The position numbers were made by a program, and so were the translations under genes. Positions 8,457 to 17,729 of a stretch of 64,000 nt of DNA are shown piece by piece. This stretch comes from CBDDKU01 sp965230375 (lineage in GTDB: Bacteria; Bacteroidota; Bacteroidia; Flavobacteriales_D; Cryomorphaceae), in the NCBI GenBank assembly GCA_965230375.1, contig CBDDKU010000007.1, forward strand, positions 1 to 64,000, read 5' to 3'. The notes below the pieces were generated by a model. It did no database searches. It worked only from the letters and a program-made list of their open reading frames with translations, and had not been told where the DNA came from. Position 1 is the first letter of the stretch; every line of letters starts with the position of its first letter.

Positions 8457-8798
8457 ATGTCTGATGAAATGAAACCCTGCCCAGCTTGCAAATCGCCATA
8501 CGGTTATGCGATGGGCGATGATCTCTACGCCTGTCCTGAATGTGGCCACGAGTGGAATCCAAGTGAAGAAGAAGCGGAGTCTGGAAATAAGGTTCTCGAT
8601 TCGAATGGTAACGAACTCAAAGACGGCGATTCGGTAGTGGTTATCAAAAACCTACCCGTAAAAGGAGCACCTAAGCCAATCAAAGCGGGTACCAAGGTGA
8701 AGAACATCCGCCTGACAGATGGAGATCACAATATTGCATGCAAGATCGACGGGTTTGGAGCAATGGGACTGAAATCTGAATTCGTAAAGAAGGCTTAA
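8457..8798 (+). CDS. PhnA/YjdM-family zinc-ribbon protein
   Basis: The 113-residue protein (start MSDEMKPC) matches the usual size of the PhnA/YjdM family. It has an N-terminal zinc ribbon with CPAC at the start and CPECGHEW about 20 residues later, then the PhnA domain (VLDSNGNELKDGDSVVVIKNL and KAGTKVKNIRLTDGDHNIACKI split across two strands). Despite the name, the family is not phosphonoacetate hydrolase and its function is undefined. An upstream GTG in frame would add 17 residues with no family counterpart. Confidence 0.88.
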   Translation: MSDEMKPCPACKSPYGYAMGDDLYACPECGHEWNPSEEEAESGNKVLDSNGNELKDGDSVVVIKNLPVKGAPKPIKAGTKVKNIRLTDGDHNIACKIDGFGAMGLKSEFVKKA

Positions 8799-8831
8799 AA
8801 CCTTGCCGTGCGTTAATTTGTCGGTTAGCTA

Positions 8832-9719
8832 ATGATCTCAATCTGTATTCCCATATACAACTTTGATGTCCGTGAGCTGGTAGAAGGGCTTCACATCGCA
8901 TGTGGTCAGATTAGAGAAGAGACGGAGATTATCCTGATCGACGATGCATCGGAAGATGCCTATAAAAAGATCAACAGTGAATTGACTACTTGGGCAAATT
9001 ATATTCAGCTCGAGTCAAACATCGGACGGGCGGCTATCCGCAATAAATTTCTGGAATACGCGAAGCACGAGAATCTGCTTTTTCTGGATTGCGATTCTAA
9101 ATTGGTTTCCAATCAGTTTCTGCGGAACTACAGGGATGCCGCAACTGCTCGTCCCGGCAAGCTCATTTGTGGGGGGCGCATCTATCCAGCAATAGCTCCT
9201 GACAAGAACCACATGCTTAGCTGGAAATACGGCATAGCACGCGAGTCTCGTTCAGCGGCTGAGCGCTCGACAAATCCGAACGCTTCATTTATGACCAATA
9301 ATTTTCTGATTCCCAGATCGATTTTTGAAGCGATACGATTCGATGAGACCATCACGACTTATGGGCATGAAGACACTCTTTTTGGATTTGAGCTGAAGAA
9401 ACGGGGGCTGGAAATTGTTCATATCGATAACCCCGTTTTGAATGGAGATATTGAGACAAACCAAGACTATCTCCAAAAAACTGAACTAGCCATCAGAAAC
9501 TTGACTTATCTGCTGGAAGCAACAAATAATGATCCCCAACTTATTCGCGATATCACCCTGCTTCGCGTCTATTATTCATCTGCATTCGTTCGAGCTTTTA
9601 CCGGTTTCTTGTTTCCATTTCTAGAGAATCGAGTCAAAGCCAATCTATTGGCTGGAAAGGTGAATCTTCGCGCTTTTGATTTCTACAAGCTGGGTGTGCT
9701 TCATCAATTGATGAACTAA
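8832..9719 (+). CDS. Family 2 glycosyltransferase
   Basis: The 295-residue protein has a GT-A fold starting directly with MISICIPIYNFD. The nucleotide-binding segment IILIDDASED comes next, followed by ESNIGRAAIRNKF and the DxD-type metal motif in FLDCDSK (Asp86, Asp88). A later GHEDTLFGFELKKRGL segment matches the acceptor/catalytic ED region of GT2 enzymes. It probably transfers a sugar from a nucleotide donor during polysaccharide or lipid glycosylation. No other glycan genes are nearby, so the acceptor is unknown. Confidence 0.85.
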   Translation: MISICIPIYNFDVRELVEGLHIACGQIREETEIILIDDASEDAYKKINSELTTWANYIQLESNIGRAAIRNKFLEYAKHENLLFLDCDSKLVSNQFLRNYRDAATARPGKLICGGRIYPAIAPDKNHMLSWKYGIARESRSAAERSTNPNASFMTNNFLIPRSIFEAIRFDETITTYGHEDTLFGFELKKRGLEIVHIDNPVLNGDIETNQDYLQKTELAIRNLTYLLEATNNDPQLIRDITLLRVYYSSAFVRAFTGFLFPFLENRVKANLLAGKVNLRAFDFYKLGVLHQLMN

Positions 9720-9735
9720 ATTTTCTCCATAAAAA

Positions 9736-9757
9736 AAGGCGACCAAATGGCCGCCTT
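9736..9757. terminator. Bidirectional terminator between the glycosyltransferase and katG
   Basis: Arms AAGGCGACCA (9736-9745) and TGGCCGCCTT (9748-9757) pair with one mismatch. An A-run (9731-9737) precedes the stem, so the minus strand has the T-run after the hairpin. This suits the end of katG best and can serve both convergent genes. Confidence 0.7.
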
Positions 9758-9776
9758 CTAAACTTAGACTACCCAA

Positions 9777-11993
9777 TTACAAATCGAAACGATCGAGATT
9801 CATCACTTTAGTCCATGCAGCGGTAAAATCTTTGATAAACCGCTCTTCACCATCGCTGGCAGCATAAACTTCGGCTAGAGCTCTGAGCTCTGAATTCGAT
9901 CCAAAAATTAAATCCACCCGGGTAGCTGTCCACATTTTTGTTCCCGTTTTACGATTGTATCCATCGAAGATATCTTTGGCTTCAGATCTCGGTCTCCAGG
10001 TGGTTCCCAAATCCAGAAGGTTGATAAAGAAATCATTTGATAGCGTTCCCACACGGTGAGTGAAAACTCCTTCCTGACTGTCACCATGATTGATGCCAAG
10101 CACGCGAAGCCCGCCAATCAAAACGGTCATTTCGGGAGCGGTGAGTCCAATCAGTTGTGCCCTGTCAATCAGCATGTCTTCAGCTTTAACGCCGAGATCG
10201 GGCTTCAGGAAATTTCTAAAACCATCGGCTTGAGGCTCGAGGTAAGAAAATGATTCAACGTCAGTCTCTTCCTGACTCGCGTCTGTTCGGCCGGCAGCAA
10301 AGTCGAGCGAAATCTTGTTTCCGCCCGCTCGTGCAGCTTTTTCAATTCCTACATTTCCTGCCAGTACAATCAAGTCAGCCATGGAGACTTTCTTGTCCGA
10401 ATTCGACTCGTTAAAGCCTGACTGAATCTCTTCAAGCACGCTGAGGACATGGCTTAGGCGCTCGGGGTTATTTACTTCCCAGTCTTTTTGCGGAGCCAAG
10501 CGAAGGCGGCCACCATTTGCCCCACCACGCTTATCGGAGCCACGGTACGTAGATGCCGATGCCCAGGCCGTTGAAACCAATTCGGCAACTGAAAGACCAG
10601 TACTCTCGATCTTTCCTTTTAGAAGGGCAACATCAGTATCGTCAATTTGATCGTAATCAGCTTTTGGGATGGGATCTTGCCACAGTAAATCTTCTTCAGG
10701 AACTTCATCGCCAAGGTAGAGCGACTTCGGTCCCATATCGCGGTGTGTCAACTTGTACCATGCTTTCGCAAAGGCTTCAGCAAACTCATCTGGATTTTCG
10801 TAGAATCGACGAGAAATCTTCTCATAAGCGGGATCCATTCGCAATGATAGATCGGTAGTGAGCATGAAGGGTGCGTGCTTCACATCCGGATCATGTGCGT
10901 CAGGCACTGTCCCGGCACCAGCTCCATTCTTAGGGCGCCATTGATGTGCACCAGCAGGGCTTTTGGTGAGTTCCCATTCAAACTCAAATAAGTTCTCAAA
11001 GAATTTATGACTCCACTTCGTTGGTGTTTGCGTCCATGCGCCTTCCAGTCCGCTTGTTATGGTGTACTTCCCGTTTCCTGAATTAAGAGAGTTCTTCCAT
11101 CCCATGCTCTGGTCTTCGAGTTCAGCTCCAGCTGGTTCTCTTCCAACGTATTCGGCATCGCTCCCTGCGCCGTGGGTTTTTCCAAAGGTGTGACCACCAG
11201 CAATAAGCGCAACAGTTTCTTCATCATTCATGGCCATACGCCCGAAAGTCTCCCGAATATCTTTTGCTGCTGCAAGTGGATCAGGATTCCCGTTAGGTCC
11301 TTCTGGGTTCACATAAATCAATCCCATTTGCACTGCACCCAGTGGGTTTTCCAGATCTCTGTCTCCCGAATAGCGTTTATCGCCAAGCCATTCTGTTTCG
11401 GAGCCCCAGTAAATGTCTTGCTCCGGCTCCCACACATCTTTGCGGCCACCTGCAAACCCGAAGGTCTCGAAGCCCATTGATTCTAAGGCGCAGTTTCCGG
11501 CGAGTATCATCAAATCGGCCCAGGAAATTTTCTGACCGTACTTCTGTTTAATAGGCCAGAGTAGTAGCCGAGCTTTGTCGAGATTGGCATTGTCTGGCCA
11601 GCTGTTCAATGGGGCAAAGCGCTGAGTTCCAGAGGTTCCTCCACCACGACCATCTTGCACGCGGTATGTACCCGCACTGTGCCAGGCCATCCGGATAAAG
11701 AATGGACCGTAATGACCGTAATCTGCAGGCCACCAATCCTGACTGTCAGTCATCAAGTCGTAAAGGTCTTGTTTTATCGCTTTGAGATCCAGACTTTCGA
11801 AAGCTTTCTTGTAGTCAAAGTCGGGTTCCAGCGGGTCTGATAAGTTTGAGTTTTGTCTGAGGATATTCAGTTTGGGCTGATTGGGCCACCATTCGTTGTT
11901 CGACCTTCCTTGACCAGCCACGAAGTTGGTTATACCGCTCGAGAAAGGACACTTGCCGGCAGAGCTGCCATTTGATCCATGAGAATGTTCCAT
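9777..11993 (-). CDS. katG: Catalase-peroxidase
   Basis: The 738-residue protein is full length for KatG. The distal heme site is Arg101-Met-Ala-Trp104-His105 in IRMAWHSAGTYR. Trp104, Tyr227 (YVNPEGPNG) and Met253 (GRMAMND) form the Met-Tyr-Trp cofactor needed for catalase activity. The proximal heme ligand is His268 in IAGGHTFGKTHGAG. The degenerate C-terminal peroxidase-like repeat is also present. It removes hydrogen peroxide in the cytoplasm. It is monocistronic, divergent from the PEP synthase gene across a 347-bp spacer. No clear OxyR site was identified. Confidence 0.98.
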   Translation of the reverse strand: MEHSHGSNGSSAGKCPFSSGITNFVAGQGRSNNEWWPNQPKLNILRQNSNLSDPLEPDFDYKKAFESLDLKAIKQDLYDLMTDSQDWWPADYGHYGPFFIRMAWHSAGTYRVQDGRGGGTSGTQRFAPLNSWPDNANLDKARLLLWPIKQKYGQKISWADLMILAGNCALESMGFETFGFAGGRKDVWEPEQDIYWGSETEWLGDKRYSGDRDLENPLGAVQMGLIYVNPEGPNGNPDPLAAAKDIRETFGRMAMNDEETVALIAGGHTFGKTHGAGSDAEYVGREPAGAELEDQSMGWKNSLNSGNGKYTITSGLEGAWTQTPTKWSHKFFENLFEFEWELTKSPAGAHQWRPKNGAGAGTVPDAHDPDVKHAPFMLTTDLSLRMDPAYEKISRRFYENPDEFAEAFAKAWYKLTHRDMGPKSLYLGDEVPEEDLLWQDPIPKADYDQIDDTDVALLKGKIESTGLSVAELVSTAWASASTYRGSDKRGGANGGRLRLAPQKDWEVNNPERLSHVLSVLEEIQSGFNESNSDKKVSMADLIVLAGNVGIEKAARAGGNKISLDFAAGRTDASQEETDVESFSYLEPQADGFRNFLKPDLGVKAEDMLIDRAQLIGLTAPEMTVLIGGLRVLGINHGDSQEGVFTHRVGTLSNDFFINLLDLGTTWRPRSEAKDIFDGYNRKTGTKMWTATRVDLIFGSNSELRALAEVYAASDGEERFIKDFTAAWTKVMNLDRFDL

Positions 11994-12185
11994 ATTGAAA
12001 AGGGTTTTGCGTTTTTAGACTCCCTTAAATTACTTGATGTCATCCTAAATCATTGTTGCTCTTACATTAATTGTCTTTATCAACTCATTGACAGTTTAGA
12101 TACCTTGGTGTAATCCTTGAGATTAGAAAACTAACTGATGTGCACCTTTTCTAATATTCTTGATGCGAATTGACATCTTCTCCTG

Positions 12186-12208
12186 AAGTGTCTTATCGAC
12201 ACTTTTTT
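12186..12208 (+). other. Terminator-like hairpin in the katG-ppsA spacer
   Basis: AAGTGTC (12186-12192), a 5-nt loop and GACACTT (12198-12204) form a perfect 7-bp stem running into a T-run (12203-12208). It reads as an intrinsic terminator on the plus strand, yet no plus-strand gene ends here, since the gene to the left is katG on the minus strand. It might end a short leader or small RNA, or be chance. The rest of the 11994-12340 spacer shows no other gene. Confidence 0.4.
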
Positions 12209-12278
12209 GAGTCTAGGGTTTCATCTGCTATCTGTTGAAAACTAAATGGTTGTGTGGGTTCTGGAGCCTGTGATCCCA

Positions 12279-12286
12279 TAATTTTG
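12279..12286 (+). promoter_or_regulatory. -7 promoter box upstream of PEP synthase
   Basis: TAATTTTG matches the Bacteroidota -7 consensus TAnnTTTG, 54 bases upstream of the start codon. No convincing -33 TTG lies at the usual 19-21 base distance. Confidence 0.5.
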
Positions 12287-12340
12287 TAGGAGACTTAGTC
12301 ATACGTTCTTTTCTGTTTAACCAAAATCATACGCTCTAAA

Positions 12341-14761
12341 ATGAATGACAACTATGTAGTTGATTTGTCAACTATTCGCCTTACCGATATCGATAAAGTA
12401 GGGGGTAAAAACGCATCTCTCGGTGAGATGATATCAAATTTGACCAGCCTCGGGGTTGAAATTCCCGGAGGTTTTGCACTCACGGTAAACGCCTACTGGG
12501 AGTTTATAAACCACAACAACCTCGATAGTAAAATACGGAAGCTAGTAGGAGAGATGAAGAAGGATGATCTCATTTCCCTCAAGAAGACTGGCCTGGAAGT
12601 CCGTCAGCTTATTCGAAACGGTGAATGGCCCGATCCGATCAAAGCGGCTGTAAAGGAATCGTATGCCGAGCTTTCCAGTCGATACGATCAGGAGATTACA
12701 GATGTGGCGGTTCGTTCATCGGCTACTGCTGAAGATCTTCCTGAAGCGTCATTTGCCGGACAGCAAGAAACCTACCTAAACGTAAGGGGGCCTGAGCAAG
12801 TGCTCAATGCTGTGAGAAACTGTTTCGCTTCACTTTTTACAGATCGAGCTATTTCTTATCGCGATAATTTTGGTTTCGACCATTTCGATGTAGGGCTCTC
12901 GGTTTGTATCCAAAAGATGGTTCGTTCGGACCTTGCTGCTGCGGGAGTCGCCTTCTCGCTCGACACGGAGAGCGGATTCAAAGACGTTGTGCTTATCAAT
13001 GGTTCCTACGGGCTAGGTGAAAGCGTGGTGCAGGGAACCGTTTCGCCCGATGAATTCTTGATTTTCAAACCCACCCTTCACGAAGGCTTCGAAGCCATCA
13101 TCGAAAAGAAGATGGGGAAGAAGGAAAACAAGATGATCTATTCCACCGATCCCGGTCAGCTCATCAAGACCGTGCACGTTGGAAATACGCAGCAGAACGA
13201 GTTTTGCATCACCGATGAGCAGGCTCTAAAACTCGCCGAGTGGGTATGCATCATCGAAGATTACTACTCCAAGCTCAAAGGGCATTGGTGCCCCATGGAT
13301 ACCGAGTGGGCGATCGACGGGCTGTCAGGGAAGCTATTCATCGTTCAGGCTCGACCAGAAACCATCCACTCCCGAAAAGAAGGCGGTGGGTTGGTGGAGT
13401 ACACCATGAGCGATGTCGCGACAAAGAATGTACGTCTCACCGGAATTGCCGTTGGTGATAAAATAGGGCAGGGAAAAGTTCAGAAAATGTACTCCCTCGA
13501 CGGTCGTGATGGCTCTTTTGATGGAGTCGACTTTAAAGAAGGCGATATTTTGGTGACGGAAATGACAGATCCGGATTGGGAGCCGATTATGAAGAAAGCT
13601 TCGGCAATCATCACCAACAAAGGTGGGCGAACTTGTCATGCCGCCATCGTAGCGCGGGAGATGGGCGTGCCTGCTATCGTGGGAACTGAAGATGGAACGG
13701 AACGCCTGTTTAATGGAGAAGAAATGACCGTGAGCTGTGCCGAAGGAGATGTCGGTAAAATATACGAGGGGCTTATTCCTTATGACGTTACCGAGACAAA
13801 ACTCGACAACCTGGAAAAGACCAAGACTCCGATCATGCTAAACGTGGCATCACCCGATTTAGCGTTTAAGTTTGCTCAAATCCCTAACGCTGGAGTGGGG
13901 CTGGCGCGCGAGGAGTTTATCATCAACAACTACATTCAGGCTCACCCACTGGCTTTGCTGCAACACAAAGAGCTTGGCGATGCCGAATTGACAAAGCGCA
14001 TCAACGTGCTCACGCGTGGCTACGACGATGAAGAGACCTTCTTTGTCAAGCGTCTCTCGTATGGAATCGCCAAGATCGCTTCGGCCTTTTACCCCAAGCA
14101 AGTGATCGTTCGCTTGTCAGACTTTAAGTCGAATGAATACTTCAATCTTTTGGGGGGTAGTTATTTTGAGCCTACCGAAGAGAACCCGATGATCGGTTGG
14201 CGTGGGGCATCTCGATACTATTCAAAAGACTATGAATATGCTTTTGGGATGGAATGCAAAGCCCTGAAGCGGGTACGAGAGAAAATGGGCTTAACCAATG
14301 TCACGGTTATGATTCCCTTTTGCCGAACAGTCGATGAGCTCTTGAAAGTCTATGCCGTTATGAAAAAATACGGTCTGGAGCGCGGAGTCGATGGCTTGAA
14401 AGTATTCTTGATGGCCGAACTTCCTTCAAACATTATGATGGCTGAAGAATTTGCCGAGCATATCGATGGCTTTTCAATTGGGTCTAATGACTTAACCCAA
14501 CTCACGCTGGGGCTCGATCGAGACTCAGCGCTGGTAGCTCACATCTACGATGAGCGAAACCCAGCGGTGAAGCGCTCTATCTCACACTTGATCGATACTG
14601 CCAAAAGGACGAATTCCAAAGTGGGAATTTGCGGCCAAGGGCCATCTGATTATCCCGATTTCGCTCAGTTCTTGGTAGAAAAGGGCATTGATACCATATC
14701 GGTCACACCCGACTCTATGCTCAAAACCATCCGAGCCATTCACAGAATTGAGAACCAATAG
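12341..14761 (+). CDS. ppsA: Phosphoenolpyruvate synthase
   Basis: The 806-residue enzyme converts pyruvate and ATP to PEP, AMP and phosphate for gluconeogenesis. The N-terminal ATP-grasp domain includes VGGKNASLGEM, VAVRSSATAEDLPEASFAGQ and INGSYGLGESVVQG. The swivelling phosphohistidine domain has the catalytic His433 in GGRTCHAAIVAREMG. The C-terminal PEP-binding barrel includes the signature IGSNDLTQLTLGLDRDS and the Cys of VGICGQGPSD. Length and the His-domain context fit PpsA better than pyruvate phosphate dikinase, which is about 870-900 residues. It is followed by a strong terminator, so it is probably transcribed alone. Confidence 0.95.
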   Translation: MNDNYVVDLSTIRLTDIDKVGGKNASLGEMISNLTSLGVEIPGGFALTVNAYWEFINHNNLDSKIRKLVGEMKKDDLISLKKTGLEVRQLIRNGEWPDPIKAAVKESYAELSSRYDQEITDVAVRSSATAEDLPEASFAGQQETYLNVRGPEQVLNAVRNCFASLFTDRAISYRDNFGFDHFDVGLSVCIQKMVRSDLAAAGVAFSLDTESGFKDVVLINGSYGLGESVVQGTVSPDEFLIFKPTLHEGFEAIIEKKMGKKENKMIYSTDPGQLIKTVHVGNTQQNEFCITDEQALKLAEWVCIIEDYYSKLKGHWCPMDTEWAIDGLSGKLFIVQARPETIHSRKEGGGLVEYTMSDVATKNVRLTGIAVGDKIGQGKVQKMYSLDGRDGSFDGVDFKEGDILVTEMTDPDWEPIMKKASAIITNKGGRTCHAAIVAREMGVPAIVGTEDGTERLFNGEEMTVSCAEGDVGKIYEGLIPYDVTETKLDNLEKTKTPIMLNVASPDLAFKFAQIPNAGVGLAREEFIINNYIQAHPLALLQHKELGDAELTKRINVLTRGYDDEETFFVKRLSYGIAKIASAFYPKQVIVRLSDFKSNEYFNLLGGSYFEPTEENPMIGWRGASRYYSKDYEYAFGMECKALKRVREKMGLTNVTVMIPFCRTVDELLKVYAVMKKYGLERGVDGLKVFLMAELPSNIMMAEEFAEHIDGFSIGSNDLTQLTLGLDRDSALVAHIYDERNPAVKRSISHLIDTAKRTNSKVGICGQGPSDYPDFAQFLVEKGIDTISVTPDSMLKTIRAIHRIENQ

Positions 14762-14784
14762 ATAATTGACATTCTCAACTGGTT

Positions 14785-14817
14785 AAAAAGCACAGCGGGT
14801 TCCCGTTGTGCTTTTTT
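14785..14817 (+). terminator. Intrinsic terminator after PEP synthase
   Basis: A 15-bp stem AAAAAGCACAGCGGG/CCCGTTGTGCTTTTT (14785-14799 and 14802-14816, one G-U pair) with a 2-nt loop and a run of six T. Confidence 0.9.
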
Positions 14818-14933
14818 ATGAATTCTGAACTGCTGATTTTGACTATATTGGTGGGAGAAATGAAGACGATGAACAAGAAAATTCCCTTCAGGCTTTCCCG
14901 TCTTCATAAACCGCAACAGTTAAACTTATCAAT

Positions 14934-15440
14934 ATGAAGTACGTAGTTCTAATTCTCGGAGCAATATTGAGCATAAGTGTCACAGCTCAAAATGACGCAT
15001 CAAACTTGCCCTCTGGCTGGAATCTCGTCGAAGTCGATGGGTTAATTGGATTTATTGATGAATTAGGTGAAGAGATTGTTTCACCGGCTTATGATCAGGT
15101 TTTCCCTTTTGATGAAGTGAAAGAAGGATGGGCGGCAGTCACGCAAAATGGTCATTTTGGTTTCATCGATCGATTGGGAAATGAAGTGGTAAAGCCAAAA
15201 TATGACCTTGTACATAGGCTAGGGGCGACTCACCCTGGTTGGATTAAGGTAGAAAGGGATGGCTATATCGGCTTTTTGGATACATATGGAGATGTTGTTG
15301 TCGACGTGAGGTATGATCTTGTAAAACCCTTTGACGAATACAAACCCGGACTTGCCGTAGTAGAACGAAAAGGGAAAATGGGATTGATAGATCGTTTTGG
15401 AAACGAAACCGTAAAGCCCAAATTCGATAGTTTGAAGTGA
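14934..15440 (+). CDS. Secreted WG-repeat protein
   Basis: The 168-residue protein has a signal peptide (1-19, ending VTAQN). Four WG-type beta repeats follow, each with the pattern G-x-x-G-F-I-D-x-x-G-x-E-x-V-x-P-x-Y-D (for example HFGFIDRLGNEVVKPKYD). These repeats fold as small beta units in exported Bacteroidota proteins of unknown role, probably for binding. It is short compared with many WG proteins, which carry ten or more copies. It may be co-transcribed with the beta-barrel gene 51 bases downstream. Confidence 0.82.
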   Translation: MKYVVLILGAILSISVTAQNDASNLPSGWNLVEVDGLIGFIDELGEEIVSPAYDQVFPFDEVKEGWAAVTQNGHFGFIDRLGNEVVKPKYDLVHRLGATHPGWIKVERDGYIGFLDTYGDVVVDVRYDLVKPFDEYKPGLAVVERKGKMGLIDRFGNETVKPKFDSLK

Positions 15441-15491
15441 TACGACTCAATAAGTTTTATCATATATTCGCCACTATTCAATAAAAAAGAG

Positions 15492-16163
15492 ATGATGATT
15501 CAAAAGACTTTTCTTAAAGCAGCCATTGCTGTATTTGCAATTCTTTCGATTACCAATATTGCTTCAGGCCAGATTTCTGTGTCGGGCGGTTTAAACCTTG
15601 CCACCTTGAGTTCAAAATTTGAAGATGAGTCCGTTGATGATAATTTTTCAAATCTCACAGGATTTCACGCTGGAGTATCATATAAGATTCAAGTCGGGGA
15701 GCTGTTCAGTGTTGAACCAGGAGTAAATTTTGTGAGAAAGGGTACGGTACAGGAATACTCTGTGGGTACAATTGCGAGTACAATTGACGTAGAAAGCACT
15801 GTGCGGATGAACTACATCGACGTGCCAATTTATTTCAACGTGCATGTACCAATAGGTGATCGAATCAAACTTCTCGGTAGTGTCGGGGAATATGTTGGGT
15901 TTGGACTTTCTGGAAAAGTAGATGAATCAACCAATGACGGTACAGATGATGAGTGGGATCTTGAGTTTGGTGGTGACGATGGAGAACTTCAAACTATCGA
16001 CTTTGGACTGTCCTTCGGAGCGGGCCTTTCCTTCGATAATCTTTTCTTTAGAGCGTCTTACGATCTGGGTGTAGCCAATATCTCAAACTATAACGACGAC
16101 GATACTTACATCAAGAATCGAAACTTGAAGTTTACTTTGGGCTATCGCTTCGGCAAAGAATAA
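15492..16163 (+). CDS. Outer-membrane beta-barrel protein (PorT-like fold)
   Basis: The 223-residue protein has a signal peptide (about 1-26, ASGQ). Alternating amphipathic strands of an eight-stranded outer-membrane barrel follow (ISVSGGLNLATL, TGFHAGVSYKIQ, SVEPGVNFVRKG, LKFTLGYRFGKE at the C-terminus). Database pipelines often call this group PorT family, but there is nothing here specific for the T9SS protein PorT. An acidic loop (DESTNDGTDDEWDLEFGGDDG) is probably extracellular. Function is unknown. Confidence 0.75.
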   Translation: MMIQKTFLKAAIAVFAILSITNIASGQISVSGGLNLATLSSKFEDESVDDNFSNLTGFHAGVSYKIQVGELFSVEPGVNFVRKGTVQEYSVGTIASTIDVESTVRMNYIDVPIYFNVHVPIGDRIKLLGSVGEYVGFGLSGKVDESTNDGTDDEWDLEFGGDDGELQTIDFGLSFGAGLSFDNLFFRASYDLGVANISNYNDDDTYIKNRNLKFTLGYRFGKE

Positions 16164-16217
16164 TTCTACGAAGTGAATTTGGAACGATTTTAGCCTTGGT
16201 TGGGTAAAACCATTTTG

Positions 16218-17120
16218 ATGAGACATCTTCTGTACTCTATGATTGCTCTTTTCGCGTTCAGCTGCGCACCGATGAGCGGCTTTTGGATGCGAAATCAAGA
16301 GTTCCATATTCCGACAGTCAATAACAATGTTTGTAAGCGCTTAGACAAAGGCGTCGTTCTATACGCTGTTTTTGTCGATTCTGAAGCGACCAATCCCTGG
16401 ACAACGCACGACATCGAGTCTACCTTAGACTCTATTCAAGTAGCTATGAACTGGATAGAAGGTCAGGCGCATGATCGAGGTATTCCCCTCAACATTGAGC
16501 TCGACTACCATCGTTCTGAAAAGGGAGTTGTGCCTATCGATGCCAAGTTTACCCGCAAAACACTCCGCGCTACGCTTAGCTCGGGTAGCGGAGTGAAGAA
16601 TGTAGATAGGTGGGCAGATAAAATAGGCCGAGAAGTACTCAAGACCTTTCCAAAGGACACTGCTCAGATTACCAAAACAGAGATCAAACCTAAGGACCGC
16701 GAAAGACTATTGGCCAGAATAAGAGATGACCACAAAGTAGATCAGGTCGCCCTCATTTACTTTATCAATAATTACTATTCGCAGGAGATCTCAGTGGCCC
16801 TGCATACGAGCTCAGTGTTCGATCCTGAATACGCCATAGTGAGTTACAAAGAGCCAGCCGTAATCGCTCATGAGTTTTTACACCTTTTCGGTGCTTTAGA
16901 TCTCTACATGAGCCCTTTTCAAACGCGAAAAAAAGACTTGAAGCGCAGAGCTTTTGCCATGAAGAAATTCCCGGATGAAGTCATGGCTTTCGCCTACCGC
17001 GACCTCGACTCCTTGTCGATTAGTCCACTGACGGAATACCTGATAGGGTGGGACAATTCTCTCGATGAAGAATACGTGAAGATGATCACCAATAAGAAGA
17101 TCAAAGTGGCTAAGTATTAG
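16218..17120 (+). CDS. Zincin-type metalloprotease-like lipoprotein
   Basis: The chosen start gives MRHLLYSMIALFAFSC, a lipoprotein signal with Cys16; a TTG 18 bases upstream is the alternative. The 300-residue protein contains IAHEFLHLFGALDLY. This is HExxHxxGxxD with His218, Glu219, His222 and Asp228, the zinc-site pattern of metzincins whose third ligand is Asp. It is likely anchored in a membrane facing the periplasm or the surface. No family name can be given. The preceding residues are typical of zincin domains with a mixed sheet (VDQVALIYFINNYYSQ). Confidence 0.7.
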   Translation: MRHLLYSMIALFAFSCAPMSGFWMRNQEFHIPTVNNNVCKRLDKGVVLYAVFVDSEATNPWTTHDIESTLDSIQVAMNWIEGQAHDRGIPLNIELDYHRSEKGVVPIDAKFTRKTLRATLSSGSGVKNVDRWADKIGREVLKTFPKDTAQITKTEIKPKDRERLLARIRDDHKVDQVALIYFINNYYSQEISVALHTSSVFDPEYAIVSYKEPAVIAHEFLHLFGALDLYMSPFQTRKKDLKRRAFAMKKFPDEVMAFAYRDLDSLSISPLTEYLIGWDNSLDEEYVKMITNKKIKVAKY

Positions 17121-17174
17121 CATTTTTATTTATGGCGACTTTGAATCTTGTCCTAGACGGGCTGAAATCCCACT

Positions 17175-17672
17175 TTGTTTATTGATTATGAGCTAATTAG
17201 GGGTCTTTTGAGTACGTTTTCTAAGCATTTCATCTCAAGAAGATTTCGTATTTTGGTGTTCTTGAAAGCGCTACGAGTATATACCCTGGCCATTTTAGTC
17301 TTGGCTTCAAACTTGGGAATAAGTTTCTCCACGCATTATTGCGGAGGTAAGGCCGTCCTATCATCTTTCACCATAGCCAATCAAGAGCTGGATTGTGGAA
17401 TGCCCATTTTTGGTGACGTTGATGCAGACAAGGAAGGTCTGTGCATATACGGAACTCCTTGCTGTGAAACGGTTCGCTCTCTTTTTGATGTCGCTGACAA
17501 TTACCAGCTATCTCAAGAGCTTTCGGCTCCAGCCTTATCATCAATTAAAGACGTTCTCCCAAACCTTCATCTTTTTAAAGAAGCTAGGTTTATTCAGAGT
17601 TTCAGGTATGATCGGGGCCCTCCGCTCCATGTCAGTGAGTACCTTTCGCTTATACAGGTTTTTATTATTTGA
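17175..17672 (+). CDS. HYC_CC_PP-type small secreted protein
   Basis: The 165-residue ORF has an N-terminal hydrophobic segment (about residues 33-52) followed by the three landmarks that name this Bacteroidota family: THYCGGKAV, a CCET pair about 45 residues later, and GPPLHVSEY near the end. The Cys/His pattern suggests metal binding, and such genes commonly sit near copper-related genes. Here it directly precedes an MbnP-like gene. The start is uncertain: TTG at 17175 opens the ORF, but a later start such as the TTG at 17208 would give a more usual signal peptide. Confidence 0.7.
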   Translation: MFIDYELIRGLLSTFSKHFISRRFRILVFLKALRVYTLAILVLASNLGISFSTHYCGGKAVLSSFTIANQELDCGMPIFGDVDADKEGLCIYGTPCCETVRSLFDVADNYQLSQELSAPALSSIKDVLPNLHLFKEARFIQSFRYDRGPPLHVSEYLSLIQVFII

Positions 17673-17729
17673 TTGAGATTTCGCATTCCAGCTAACTCTC
17701 ATTATTTCAAAACAAAAAACCTTTTCAAG

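Noticed and set aside
12341..14761. Pyruvate phosphate dikinase as alternative identity
   Set aside because: The length (806) and the arrangement around the phosphohistidine fit PEP synthase; PPDK is longer.
15492..16163. T9SS component PorT
   Set aside because: Only the general small-barrel fold is visible, and no other T9SS machinery gene is in the window.
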